A stretch of 64,000 nucleotides of DNA from Bacillus cereus (lineage in GTDB: Bacteria > Bacillota > Bacilli > Bacillales > Bacillaceae_G): contig NZ_CP089518.1 in NCBI RefSeq assembly GCF_025917685.1, positions 807,001-871,000 on the forward strand. The letters run 5' to 3'. Below are positions 8,399 to 15,397 of the stretch, piece by piece. Position 1 is the first letter of the stretch. The number at the start of each line of letters is the position of its first letter. The notes under the pieces were generated by a model that saw only the letters and a list, made by a program, of their open reading frames with translations, did not search any database and had not been told where the DNA came from. A program made the translations under genes and the position numbers.

Positions 8399-9409
8399 AT
8401 GTGGACGTATATAAAACGTGATAAAAGATTTTGGATAAGCATTGGGTTTCTTCTCATATTAGTTCTTTTGAGCATCGGAAATACGATATGGAATGATGGA
8501 CAGATTAAAAAAGTTACATTGCAATATGATGCGGCTGGAAATCCAGAAGTACCACCGTTTTCACCTTCATTACAATTTTTACTCGGGACAGATCGGAAAG
8601 GATATGACCTTTTACATTTAGTCATTGAAGGCGCGAAGTGGACGATTGGTATATCTATTTTAATTGCAGCACTTAGAATGGTAATAGGTGTGTTTTTCGG
8701 TGTTGTACTCGGAACGTATGTAAAAAGAGGGTTTTCTAAGATTGAGGCTTTTTTTGATAGTTTCACAGTTATTCCGACAGTTATGATTGCGTATTTCTTT
8801 CTTCAATCTGTGAATCTATTTGGAAGTGGAGAGGAAACAACAACTTTTTTTGAAAGGGCTTCGTTTCAAGTTGTATTACTTGTAATGCTTGTGATGCCAG
8901 TTATTGCACTGTATGTTGCGAAGGAAGTTCGTAAATTACAGACGGAAGAATTTATTGATGCTGCCCGCATATTAGGCGGATCAAGAAGACACATAGTTAT
9001 AAAACATATTTTTCCGCATCTCTATATGACGTTTATACTCGTATTTCTTCAACAATTTACTCAAACTCTTACAATTTTACTTCATTTAGGGCTACTTGAG
9101 GTGTTTTTTGGTGGGACGGTCCAGTTTGGTGGACCGATAGGGATAAAAGAAATAGATTCTTACACGCATGAATGGTCCGGTTTAATAGGAGTGTACTTTA
9201 GATCCTTAACAGTGCATCCATGGATTCCTCTTGTTCCAATTACATTTTTCGGACTTACCATTTTTTCAGGGAATATGATTGTGAAAAGTATAGAAGAAGC
9301 GATGATGAAAGTAAGGTTAGGTGGAGAGATCAAGAAGACAAATGTAGAAGAGGAACAATTTGCTGTGCAGTCAAAAGAAGAGTTGTTTACGTTTAAACAT
9401 ACGATGTGA
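8399..9409 (+). CDS. OppC/DppC-type ABC transporter permease
   Basis: A 336-residue permease with an N-terminal helix (FWISIGFLLILVLLSIG), an extracellular segment containing LLGTDRKGYDLLHLVIEGAKWT (the LGTDxxGxD motif of OppC proteins) and a coupling loop EFIDAARILGGSRRHIVIKHIFPHL. ATG follows GGAGAGG. Together with the preceding gene it could form a heterodimeric peptide or nickel-type channel. The C-terminal 30 residues are hydrophilic and not part of the usual fold. Confidence 0.76.
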   Translation: MWTYIKRDKRFWISIGFLLILVLLSIGNTIWNDGQIKKVTLQYDAAGNPEVPPFSPSLQFLLGTDRKGYDLLHLVIEGAKWTIGISILIAALRMVIGVFFGVVLGTYVKRGFSKIEAFFDSFTVIPTVMIAYFFLQSVNLFGSGEETTTFFERASFQVVLLVMLVMPVIALYVAKEVRKLQTEEFIDAARILGGSRRHIVIKHIFPHLYMTFILVFLQQFTQTLTILLHLGLLEVFFGGTVQFGGPIGIKEIDSYTHEWSGLIGVYFRSLTVHPWIPLVPITFFGLTIFSGNMIVKSIEEAMMKVRLGGEIKKTNVEEEQFAVQSKEELFTFKHTM

Positions 9410-9416
9410 AAATAGA

Positions 9417-9455
9417 AAAGAAGCAAGCATAATCAATGCTTGCTTCTTCTTTATT
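9417..9455. terminator. Bidirectional terminator
   Basis: GAAGCAAGCAT and ATGCTTGCTTC arms with an AATCA loop lie between the convergent permease operon and brnQ. Confidence 0.8.
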
Positions 9456-10767
9456 TTGTAGAAACTTCACCTTCAGTTTCTGTTTGCGGAATAAAGTATC
9501 CGACTATACCACCAATTATTGCTGGAACAATCCAACCAATACCTAATTCATAAAAAGGAATTGCGTGTACGATATTAGCGATAAAACGTGGTATCATTCC
9601 CACATTATCAAGTGCATGAATACAGCTAATAAGGAATGCCGCAATCATCGCTCCGATATAGACAGAAGGTTTACGTTTCGTATATTTATCAATAAAGGAT
9701 ACGAAAATTAAAATGATTGTAATTGGATATAAAATAATTAATACGGGTAATGTAATTTTGATTAATAAACTTAATCCTAAGTTTGAAATAACGAAGCTAA
9801 ATAAACAAACATATAAAACAAGTTTTTTGTACGATACATTTGTTAGGACTGTTGTGAAATAGTTTGCGAATGCACTTACAACACCGATTGCTGTTGTTAA
9901 ACAAGCAGCTATAATCGCGATGCTTAATAAAATGTTACCGCTTGTCCCAAAGAATTGATACATAACAGTAGCTAATAGCTGACCACCGTTTTCGAATTGT
10001 CCTAAGTTTCCGTTTGAAGCACCGATATAACCGAGTAAGAAGTAAACGATCGTTAAGAATAGGGCTGCAATGCTTCCGCAAATAATTGTATATTTCGCAA
10101 TCGATTTTTTCTCTTGTATACCGTTTTGGCGAATTGCATTTACAACAATTGTTGATAATACGAGAGCTCCGATTGCATCTAATGTTAAAAAGCCTTCAAG
10201 AAATCCTTTGAAAAATGGAATTTCTTTATAGTCACCGATAGGTTCTGTGAATGATCCTGGTGAAAGAATTGCTTTTGTTGCCATAATTGCAATAATTCCA
10301 AGTAAAATTGGCGTTAATATTTTTCCGATATGATCTACTAATTTGGATGGATTTAATGATAAGAAGTAGACGACTGTAAAGAAAATAGCACTAAAGACTA
10401 ACATAGAATACCATTGGTCCGGGAAGAGTGGTGCGATTCCAATTTCGTAAGATACAGTTCCAGTTCGTGGAATAACAAATAGTGGGCCGATTGAAAGATA
10501 AATAATGATAGCGAATACTGCTGCGAATTTTGGATGAACACGGCTTGCTAAAGTATTAAAACTACCACCGGCAAGGGCAACAGCGACGATAGCAAGTAAA
10601 GATAAACCGACGTCTGTAATAATAAATCCTGTAATGGAAATCCACATATTTTCTCCGGAAGAAAGACCAAGAAGGGGCGGGAAAATCATATTACCAGCAC
10701 CGAAGAAAACTGCGAATAGTAATAAACTAATCGAAAGTATTTGCGCTGGTTTTAAAGTTGTACGCAT
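9451..10767 (-). CDS. brnQ: Branched-chain amino acid carrier BrnQ
   Basis: A 438-residue membrane protein with about twelve helices, full length for the LIVCS/BrnQ family of Na+- or H+-coupled Leu/Ile/Val importers. The N-terminus carries the family signature FAVFFGAGNMIFPPLLG, and further on LTLDAIGALVLSTIVVNAIR is also typical. It is a single gene with a GGAGG-type site before ATG. No T-box or other leader was seen upstream. B. cereus group genomes carry several brnQ copies, so this one cannot be numbered. Confidence 0.88.
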   Translation of the reverse strand: MRTTLKPAQILSISLLLFAVFFGAGNMIFPPLLGLSSGENMWISITGFIITDVGLSLLAIVAVALAGGSFNTLASRVHPKFAAVFAIIIYLSIGPLFVIPRTGTVSYEIGIAPLFPDQWYSMLVFSAIFFTVVYFLSLNPSKLVDHIGKILTPILLGIIAIMATKAILSPGSFTEPIGDYKEIPFFKGFLEGFLTLDAIGALVLSTIVVNAIRQNGIQEKKSIAKYTIICGSIAALFLTIVYFLLGYIGASNGNLGQFENGGQLLATVMYQFFGTSGNILLSIAIIAACLTTAIGVVSAFANYFTTVLTNVSYKKLVLYVCLFSFVISNLGLSLLIKITLPVLIILYPITIILIFVSFIDKYTKRKPSVYIGAMIAAFLISCIHALDNVGMIPRFIANIVHAIPFYELGIGWIVPAIIGGIVGYFIPQTETEGEVSTK

Positions 10768-10954
10768 ATAAAGAAAATCCTCCTAATGAGTATTTTTGTC
10801 GAAAATTCAAATAATTTGTCGAGTAACTGTTATTATTTTAAAGGTCTGATGACTAGAAAGCAATAGGGAATTTTAAAAATATTAAAAAATAATGCATTAA
10901 ATTGAATAAATATACTATTTATATGTTAATTAGGAAGGATTTAACTTATAACGT

Positions 10955-10984
10955 AAAAAAACACATATCGCTAGGATACGTGTA
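10955..10984 (-). terminator. Terminator of the cotJ operon
   Basis: On the minus strand ACACGTATC and GATATGTGT arms are followed by TTTTTTT, just after the cotJC stop. Confidence 0.75.
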
Positions 10985-11554
10985 TTAAAAATAAATCTTT
11001 CGATCGCGTTCTTCTTTTAAAATTTCAACGGCTTCGCGGAAACGTTGTGAATGGACAATTTCTCGTTCGCGTAAAAAGCGTAAGCTATCATTTATATCGG
11101 GATCGTCTGATAAATCAATTAGCCATTGATAAGTCGCTCGGGCTTTTTCTTCAGCTGCAATATCCTCATATAAATCTGCAATAGGGTCTCCTTTTGCTTG
11201 AATGTAAGTAGCAGTAAAGGGAACACCACCAGCATTATGATAAAACAACGCACTATCATGATTAGCATATTGTGCATCTAATCCAGCAGCTTTCATTTGT
11301 TCAGGTGTTGCATCTTTTGTTAATTTATAAATCATTGTAGCAATCATTTCTAAATGTGCGAACTCTTCTGTACCAATATCGGTTAGTAAGCCAACGACTT
11401 TGTCTGGAATTGTATAACGTTGATTTAAGTAACGAAGGGCAGCAGCTAGTTCGCCGTCCGCACCACCATATTGTTCAACTAATAATTTTGCAAGAGCTGG
11501 ATTACAAGTACTCACTTTAACTGGATATTGTAATTTTTTTTCATAAATCCACAT
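10985..11554 (-). CDS. cotJC: Spore coat protein CotJC (manganese catalase family)
   Basis: A 189-residue protein of the manganese-catalase/ferritin-like fold. Metal-ligand helices are visible as EEFAHLEMIATMI (residues about 65-77), EEKARATYQWL and EREIVHSQRFREAVE, giving the repeated E...ExxH pattern. In B. subtilis CotJC assembles with CotJA in the spore coat. It is the third gene of cotJABC; its AAAGGAG site directly abuts the end of a short bcr1-like remnant that separates it from cotJB. Confidence 0.9.
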   Translation of the reverse strand: MWIYEKKLQYPVKVSTCNPALAKLLVEQYGGADGELAAALRYLNQRYTIPDKVVGLLTDIGTEEFAHLEMIATMIYKLTKDATPEQMKAAGLDAQYANHDSALFYHNAGGVPFTATYIQAKGDPIADLYEDIAAEEKARATYQWLIDLSDDPDINDSLRFLREREIVHSQRFREAVEILKEERDRKIYF

Positions 11555-11565
11555 AGTTTCTCTCC

Positions 11566-11619
11566 TTTATCCCGCTATTTGCTGCCCGTAAACTCCACTT
11601 GATTAAAGTTTCATTTTAT
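11566..11619 (+). repeat. Short bcr1-type remnant between cotJC and cotJB
   Basis: The segment starts TTTATCCCGCTATTTG, contains GCCCGTAAA and ends GATTAAAGTTTCATTTTAT, matching both ends of the full copy at 22440-22595 with the middle deleted. TTTAT at each end looks like the target duplication. The right TTTAT supplies the cotJB stop codon when read on the minus strand. Confidence 0.7.
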
Positions 11620-11891
11620 ATTTGCCATGGCCACGGTCCTTGGCTCCATTGCCATGGAGCGTTAGAATAACTATTTCCGAACTGCTGAAGTGGCCCGTAT
11701 TTTTCTTCAATTTTTTGTTGTAATACTCTTCGTTTATAGGAGAAATCGTTGAATTGATTTATAGCTGCAGTATCGTCGGGATGCGTATCTAAATAGAGGG
11801 TAAGTTCAACTAATACAAAGTCTAGTTCTTGTAGTTCTTCAATCCATTTGTAATATTCATCAGGCAATGTTTGTGTCACGTTTTTATTCAC
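11616..11891 (-). CDS. cotJB: Spore coat protein CotJB
   Basis: A 91-residue protein of the CotJB family. Recognisable features are the YYKWIEELQELDFVLVELTLYLDTHPDD core and the Trp-rich C-terminus (PWQWSQGPWPW). Its GTG start overlaps the cotJA stop as GTGA, so translation is coupled. The stop codon is formed by the TTTAT end of a bcr1-like remnant; the native C-terminus may therefore have been altered slightly. It acts in the spore coat with CotJA and CotJC; its biochemical role is unknown. Confidence 0.88.
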   Translation of the reverse strand: MNKNVTQTLPDEYYKWIEELQELDFVLVELTLYLDTHPDDTAAINQFNDFSYKRRVLQQKIEEKYGPLQQFGNSYSNAPWQWSQGPWPWQI

Positions 11892-12103
11892 CGTCCTTTT
11901 TTGTAAGGATTTTCATAAAAATCATAAAAAGCAGGCCATAGAGTTCCTTTTCTTAAAGCTTCTTTTGGTGGGAATTGAGGTAAGTTAGGTGGTTGAAAGC
12001 CCATAAATAGGTGTGGGGGAGTTGAGTAATATTTCTTTTCAATTGGAGGGCAAGGATCGTTTGGGCCATGAAAAGGTATGTAGGATTTCATAAATTTATC
12101 CAT
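11888..12103 (-). CDS. cotJA: Spore coat associated protein CotJA
   Basis: A 71-residue Pro/Tyr-rich protein with the family pattern of PCPPIEKKYYSTPP followed by LYMGF-like FMGFQPPNLPQF and a C-terminal LWPAFYDFYENPY. ATG 12103 follows AAAGGAGG with 9-base spacing; an ATG further upstream (12139) would lie within the promoter region and has no ribosome binding site. It leads the cotJABC operon; in B. subtilis the operon is under mother-cell sigma-E control. Confidence 0.88.
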   Translation of the reverse strand: MDKFMKSYIPFHGPNDPCPPIEKKYYSTPPHLFMGFQPPNLPQFPPKEALRKGTLWPAFYDFYENPYKKGR

Positions 12104-12144
12104 GTTACACGCCTCCTTTATAAATGAAACATTCATCACTACGT

Positions 12145-12177
12145 ATTGTATTCGTACATAATTACAAATTATGACTC
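12145..12177 (-). promoter_or_regulatory. cotJA: Possible sigma-E promoter of cotJ
   Basis: Reading the minus strand, GTCATAATT is followed about 13 bases later by GAATACAAT, close to the sigma-E pattern (ATA-type -35, CATACAAT -10). It lies about 45 bases before the cotJA start. Confidence 0.4.
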
Positions 12178-12211
12178 ATATAGAAAACTAAAAGGGGCAG
12201 GGGGAGTGCGG

Positions 12212-12598
12212 ATGGAAAGTGTTACAACATGTATTGTATTAGAATCTAAAAACTTAAAGGAAACATTATATTTTTATGAAGGAATTCTAGGGTTTAAACC
12301 GAGCAAGGAGAGGCCACAAATACGTGTAACAGGTGTGTGGTATGATATTGGTTCCACGAGAATTTGTTTTGTTGTAAACAGGGGACTGGGAGAGTATCGA
12401 GAAACTGTTACATCATCAGTGAAGGAACTATTGTTAAAAACTACAAATATCGAGCGGTTAAAGAAAAAGTTAGCGTTTTATCAAATATCATTTATAGAAG
12501 AGCGCCGCGGTGAAGAAGTTAGAATAATATTTCATGATCCAGATGGTTATACACTCCAATTTATTTCAATAGAGAACATGGGAGAGAGACTTTTATAA
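12212..12598 (+). CDS. VOC family (glyoxalase/dioxygenase fold) protein
   Basis: A 128-residue single-domain VOC protein. The fold is shown by an opening beta strand TTCIVLESKNLKETLYFYEGILGFKP, and a closing VRIIFHDPDGYTLQFI with the usual HDPDG turn and terminal Gln in place of the Glu metal ligand. The family covers glyoxalases, dioxygenases and antibiotic-binding proteins, so no substrate is claimed. ATG 12212 follows AGGGGGAG; GTG 12206 is possible. It is divergent from cotJA. Confidence 0.7.
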   Translation: MESVTTCIVLESKNLKETLYFYEGILGFKPSKERPQIRVTGVWYDIGSTRICFVVNRGLGEYRETVTSSVKELLLKTTNIERLKKKLAFYQISFIEERRGEEVRIIFHDPDGYTLQFISIENMGERLL

Positions 12599-12680
12599 TG
12601 TAATAATCTGAATGGCGAATGAAAAAAATATTGACAAGCCTCTCCAAATATTTTAATGTGATTGTATAAAATTGTGTATA

Positions 12681-12800
12681 TAAAGGGGAGTAACTTATTA
12701 CAATAAAGTCGTCATTACAGGGAGAAACCCTCGGCTTTATTGGCAACGTTTCGTTGTTAGTGAGACCTTTACCAGCAATGGTAAAGGCCCCCTTCTGTCT
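12681..12800 (+). ncRNA. yybP-ykoY manganese riboswitch with terminator
   Basis: The conserved strands of the Mn2+ riboswitch are visible: AAAGGGGAGTAAC at the 5' side and GTGAGACCTTTACC at the 3' side, which pair through AAAGG and CCTTT, plus an internal GAAACCCTCGGC region. Directly after, CCTTTACC and GGTAAAGG form a hairpin followed by TCTTTTT, competing with the riboswitch closing stem, the arrangement of a metal-ON switch. The downstream genes are DUF1232 and dedA. Confidence 0.85.
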
Positions 12801-12805
12801 TTTTA

Positions 12806-12839
12806 GGACCCTTACCATATTTGGTAGGGTCCTTTTTGT
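12806..12839 (+). terminator. Second terminator hairpin in the Mn leader
   Basis: AGGACCCTTACC and GGTAGGGTCCT arms (one bulge) are followed by TTTTTG, just before the DUF1232 gene. It stands in tandem with the riboswitch terminator. Confidence 0.7.
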
Positions 12840-12862
12840 ATACAAAGAGAGGAGATATAAAA

Positions 12863-13144
12863 ATGAAAAAACTTATAAGTAGATTAAGAGTTGTATTTCA
12901 TGTTCGCCGATTTGTTCCATTTTTATTTGACTTTTTCACTTCAAAAGAGGTTTCAATAAAGAAGAAAATCTTATCTATTGCTTTTTTAGTTGGTTACGTT
13001 GCTATGCCACTCGATTTAATTCCAGACTTCTTACCGTTTATCGGTATTTTAGATGATATTGGAATTGTTTTATTCATTTTGAACCGAATTGTAAAGATGG
13101 CGCCAGTACAATTGCAAGAAAAGCATAATGTAAATGTAGGATAG
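12863..13144 (+). CDS. DUF1232/YkvA family membrane protein
   Basis: A 93-residue protein whose core LVGYVAMPLDLIPDFLPFIGILDDIGIV is the DUF1232 signature, with one hydrophobic hairpin-like segment. Function in the family is unknown. ATG follows AGAGAGGAG. Eleven bases separate it from dedA, so the two share the manganese-riboswitch leader. A 93-residue DUF1232 gene next to dedA is the described upstream neighbourhood of Ena appendage loci. Confidence 0.82.
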   Translation: MKKLISRLRVVFHVRRFVPFLFDFFTSKEVSIKKKILSIAFLVGYVAMPLDLIPDFLPFIGILDDIGIVLFILNRIVKMAPVQLQEKHNVNVG

Positions 13145-13155
13145 GAGCTAAAAGT

Positions 13156-13761
13156 ATGGAGCAAATGATTTTAGATATAATCGAGTATTTAAAGCAGTTT
13201 TCTTATTTTGGAGTTGTGTTGGCTTTAACTTTTGAATTTATTCCAGCAGAGGTAGTTTTGCCTCTTGTTGGGTATTGGGTATACGAGGGTGATATGAATT
13301 TTTGGCTTGCTGTATTAGCTGGAACAATTGGAGGAACGACAGGACCATTAACGTTATATGCACTCGGTTATTACGGTGGTCGTCCTCTGTTAATAAAATA
13401 CGGGAAATACTTCTTTATTAAGGAAGAACAAATTCAAAAAGCAGATGATTTCTTTGAGAAATATGGGCCGGTTGTAGCATTTTTAGGACGCTTCATCCCG
13501 GGAGTTCGAACACTTATTTCCGTTCCATGTGGTATGGCGAAAATGAATATATGGAAATTTAGCATATATACATTTGTAGCAATGTTCCCGTTAACGACTT
13601 TGTATATTTATTTTGGAATGAAATTAGGTCCGCATTGGGCAAAAGCAGGGGCTATTGTTGGGGAGTACATGTTACCTATATTAGTAGTTGTCCTTGTAAT
13701 TGTGGCTTGTATCTTAATCTGTAAATATATGAAAAAGAGGGACAAAACGGAATCTATTTAA
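13156..13761 (+). CDS. DedA family membrane protein
   Basis: A 201-residue member of the DedA/SNARE-associated (VTT) family. Hallmarks are FEFIPAEVVLPL with the conserved Glu, GTIGGTTGPLTLYALGYYGGRPLL, and the FLGRFIPGVRTLISVPCGMAKM motif with the paired Arg residues. DedA proteins move or flip lipids such as undecaprenyl phosphate or phosphatidylethanolamine. About four or five membrane segments. Because it lies behind a manganese riboswitch, expression is expected to rise with Mn2+ (inference). Confidence 0.88.
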   Translation: MEQMILDIIEYLKQFSYFGVVLALTFEFIPAEVVLPLVGYWVYEGDMNFWLAVLAGTIGGTTGPLTLYALGYYGGRPLLIKYGKYFFIKEEQIQKADDFFEKYGPVVAFLGRFIPGVRTLISVPCGMAKMNIWKFSIYTFVAMFPLTTLYIYFGMKLGPHWAKAGAIVGEYMLPILVVVLVIVACILICKYMKKRDKTESI

Positions 13762-13866
13762 AGATAAAGGCGCATAATTTTTGGTGAATATAGATGAATA
13801 ATACAGGCAAAGGACTCTTAAGGACATACACATATAAGGAATAAGTAAGAGAGAGGGGAAATTTCT

Positions 13867-14235
13867 ATGGCTTGTGAATGCTCAGGGGCAGCGTTAACTT
13901 GTTGTCCAGATAAAAATTTTGTACAAGATAAAGTGTGTAGTCCATGGTCAGGAACTGTAGTTGCTACTGCAATTACAAATGTGCTGTATAACAACAATAT
14001 TAATCAAAATATGATTGGAACAGGGTTTGTTAGGTATGACGTCGGGCCAGGTCCAATCACGCTGACAGTTTTGGATGCAACAGGAGCTACACTTGATACA
14101 CAAACATTAAATCCTGGAACGAGTATAGCTTTTACGTACCGTCGTTTCCAGACAATTGAAGTAACTTTACCTGCTGGAACAGCTGGAACATATCAAGGAG
14201 AGTTTTGTATAACAACACGTTATCCACTTTCATAA
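13867..14235 (+). CDS. enaA: Endospore appendage (S-Ena) subunit EnaA, DUF3992
   Basis: A 122-residue DUF3992 protein. A Cys-bearing N-terminal connector (CECSGAALTCC) precedes a jellyroll-like domain, and the C-terminus reads GEFCITTRYPLS. In published S-Ena fibres these cysteines link subunits by disulfides. Length, motifs and order dedA-enaA-enaB with enaC opposite match the ena locus of B. cereus group spores; whether this is the ena1 or ena2 allele was not determined. ATG follows GAGAGGGG. Expression is expected in late sporulation. Confidence 0.9.
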   Translation: MACECSGAALTCCPDKNFVQDKVCSPWSGTVVATAITNVLYNNNINQNMIGTGFVRYDVGPGPITLTVLDATGATLDTQTLNPGTSIAFTYRRFQTIEVTLPAGTAGTYQGEFCITTRYPLS

Positions 14236-14255
14236 TAGAAAAGGAGAGGACTAAG

Positions 14256-14594
14256 ATGTGCAATGCTAACTTATCATGCTGTTCCAGTAAAACACTTGTT
14301 CAAGATCAGGTGTGTATAGATTGGGCTGCTACTGGTGCGGTCACTGAAACGGTATATACGAATAATATTACGCAAGACTTGTACGCATCTGGATATGTAA
14401 AATATGATGTAGGTGTAAATCCAGTTACAGTAAACTTTCTAGTAGGAGCGACAGTAGTTAATACAATTACTGTACAACCACAAAGTAGTGGATCGTTTAC
14501 AGTAAGGTATTTTACTACAATTCAAATTGTAACAACAGGGACGGCAACGAGCCAAGGGCAATTATGCCTTACAGTACGTTATCCGATTTCGTAA
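14256..14594 (+). CDS. enaB: Endospore appendage (S-Ena) subunit EnaB, DUF3992
   Basis: A 112-residue paralogue of EnaA with the same layout: N-terminal Cys cluster (NANLSCCSS), then LVQDQVCIDW, and the C-terminal GQLCLTVRYPIS. ATG 14256 follows AAGGAGAGGA, 20 bases after the enaA stop, so the pair is an operon. In the described fibres the A and B subunits together form the staggered S-type appendage. Confidence 0.9.
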   Translation: MCNANLSCCSSKTLVQDQVCIDWAATGAVTETVYTNNITQDLYASGYVKYDVGVNPVTVNFLVGATVVNTITVQPQSSGSFTVRYFTTIQIVTTGTATSQGQLCLTVRYPIS

Positions 14595-14598
14595 GGAA

Positions 14599-14627
14599 AA
14601 GCATACCGTAATGGTATGCTTTTTTGT
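14599..14627 (+). terminator. Terminator after enaAB
   Basis: AAGCATACC and GGTATGCTT arms with a GTAAT loop, followed by TTTTTTG. Confidence 0.85.
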
Positions 14628-14657
14628 ATAGTTTGTAAGTTAGGGTGGTAAAGAATT

Positions 14658-15092
14658 TTATAAGCAAAATGAGAATTGGCAACAATATTTTCCCTCTATA
14701 TATTGAGTTGGGTTATTTGGAATATTAATGATTGTAACGGACTGCAATGATTTCCCTGTGTACGACATCGTGTTGCCAGGATAAACAGTAAAGGTATTTG
14801 TAACTTGGCCGACAATTTGAACAGTGACTTCTCCTGTACTACTAGTACTATTATATATAGAAATCGTACCGGATATTTTAAGCACGCCATCATCTTCCCA
14901 AAGTGGTAATGTACGGAATGGATTTGGATTCTCTTTGGGAGGTAGTGGAATTTCATTGGTTATGAAAAAATTACCGGCAAATTCATTCATAACTAATTCA
15001 CAGCCTGGTGGTTCTGGTGGATTAGGCGGATTATAGGGAGGACAGATGATAGATAAAGGGGCATAGCAGCCGATATTTTTTTTACAAGCCAT
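14658..15092 (-). CDS. enaC: Endospore appendage protein EnaC, DUF3992
   Basis: A 144-residue DUF3992 protein on the opposite strand to enaAB. It is longer than EnaA/B because of a Pro-rich N-terminal segment (PPYNPPNPPEPPGCE) and keeps the Cys pairs at both ends (ACKKNIGC, YCCQFSFC). The published ena loci carry ena-C in exactly this convergent position, and it is needed for S-Ena assembly there. ATG follows GGGAGGAAC. Confidence 0.87.
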   Translation of the reverse strand: MACKKNIGCYAPLSIICPPYNPPNPPEPPGCELVMNEFAGNFFITNEIPLPPKENPNPFRTLPLWEDDGVLKISGTISIYNSTSSTGEVTVQIVGQVTNTFTVYPGNTMSYTGKSLQSVTIINIPNNPTQYIEGKYCCQFSFCL

Positions 15093-15397
15093 TAATAGTT
15101 CCTCCCTTCATAGCTACTATTTATTACTATTAAATGTTGTAAAGCGATAGGTTGTGTTAATAAAGTGGCGAAAAATTTCACGAAACATGTTTAATAGGCT
15201 TACAGCTCGTAATAAGTTATGAGAGTCTGTAAGACAAAAGGTGGTTGTATAAGATAATACAAGTAATGTGGGATGTCACACAAAATTGACTGTATATTTA
15301 CAAAAAATAAATAAATTTCATTCTTAGTTTAAACGAAGTTAATATGCGTTCGATACAATAACCATTGTAATTAATTCATTATATGAGGAGGATTCAC
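15093..15397. other. Divergent intergenic region between enaC and the phosphoesterase gene
   Basis: About 305 bases with no gene. It must hold the promoter of enaC on the left and of the phosphoesterase on the right. GCTTACAGCTC and GAGTCTGTAAG (about 15199-15234) could pair, but no motif can be assigned with confidence. Confidence 0.4.
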
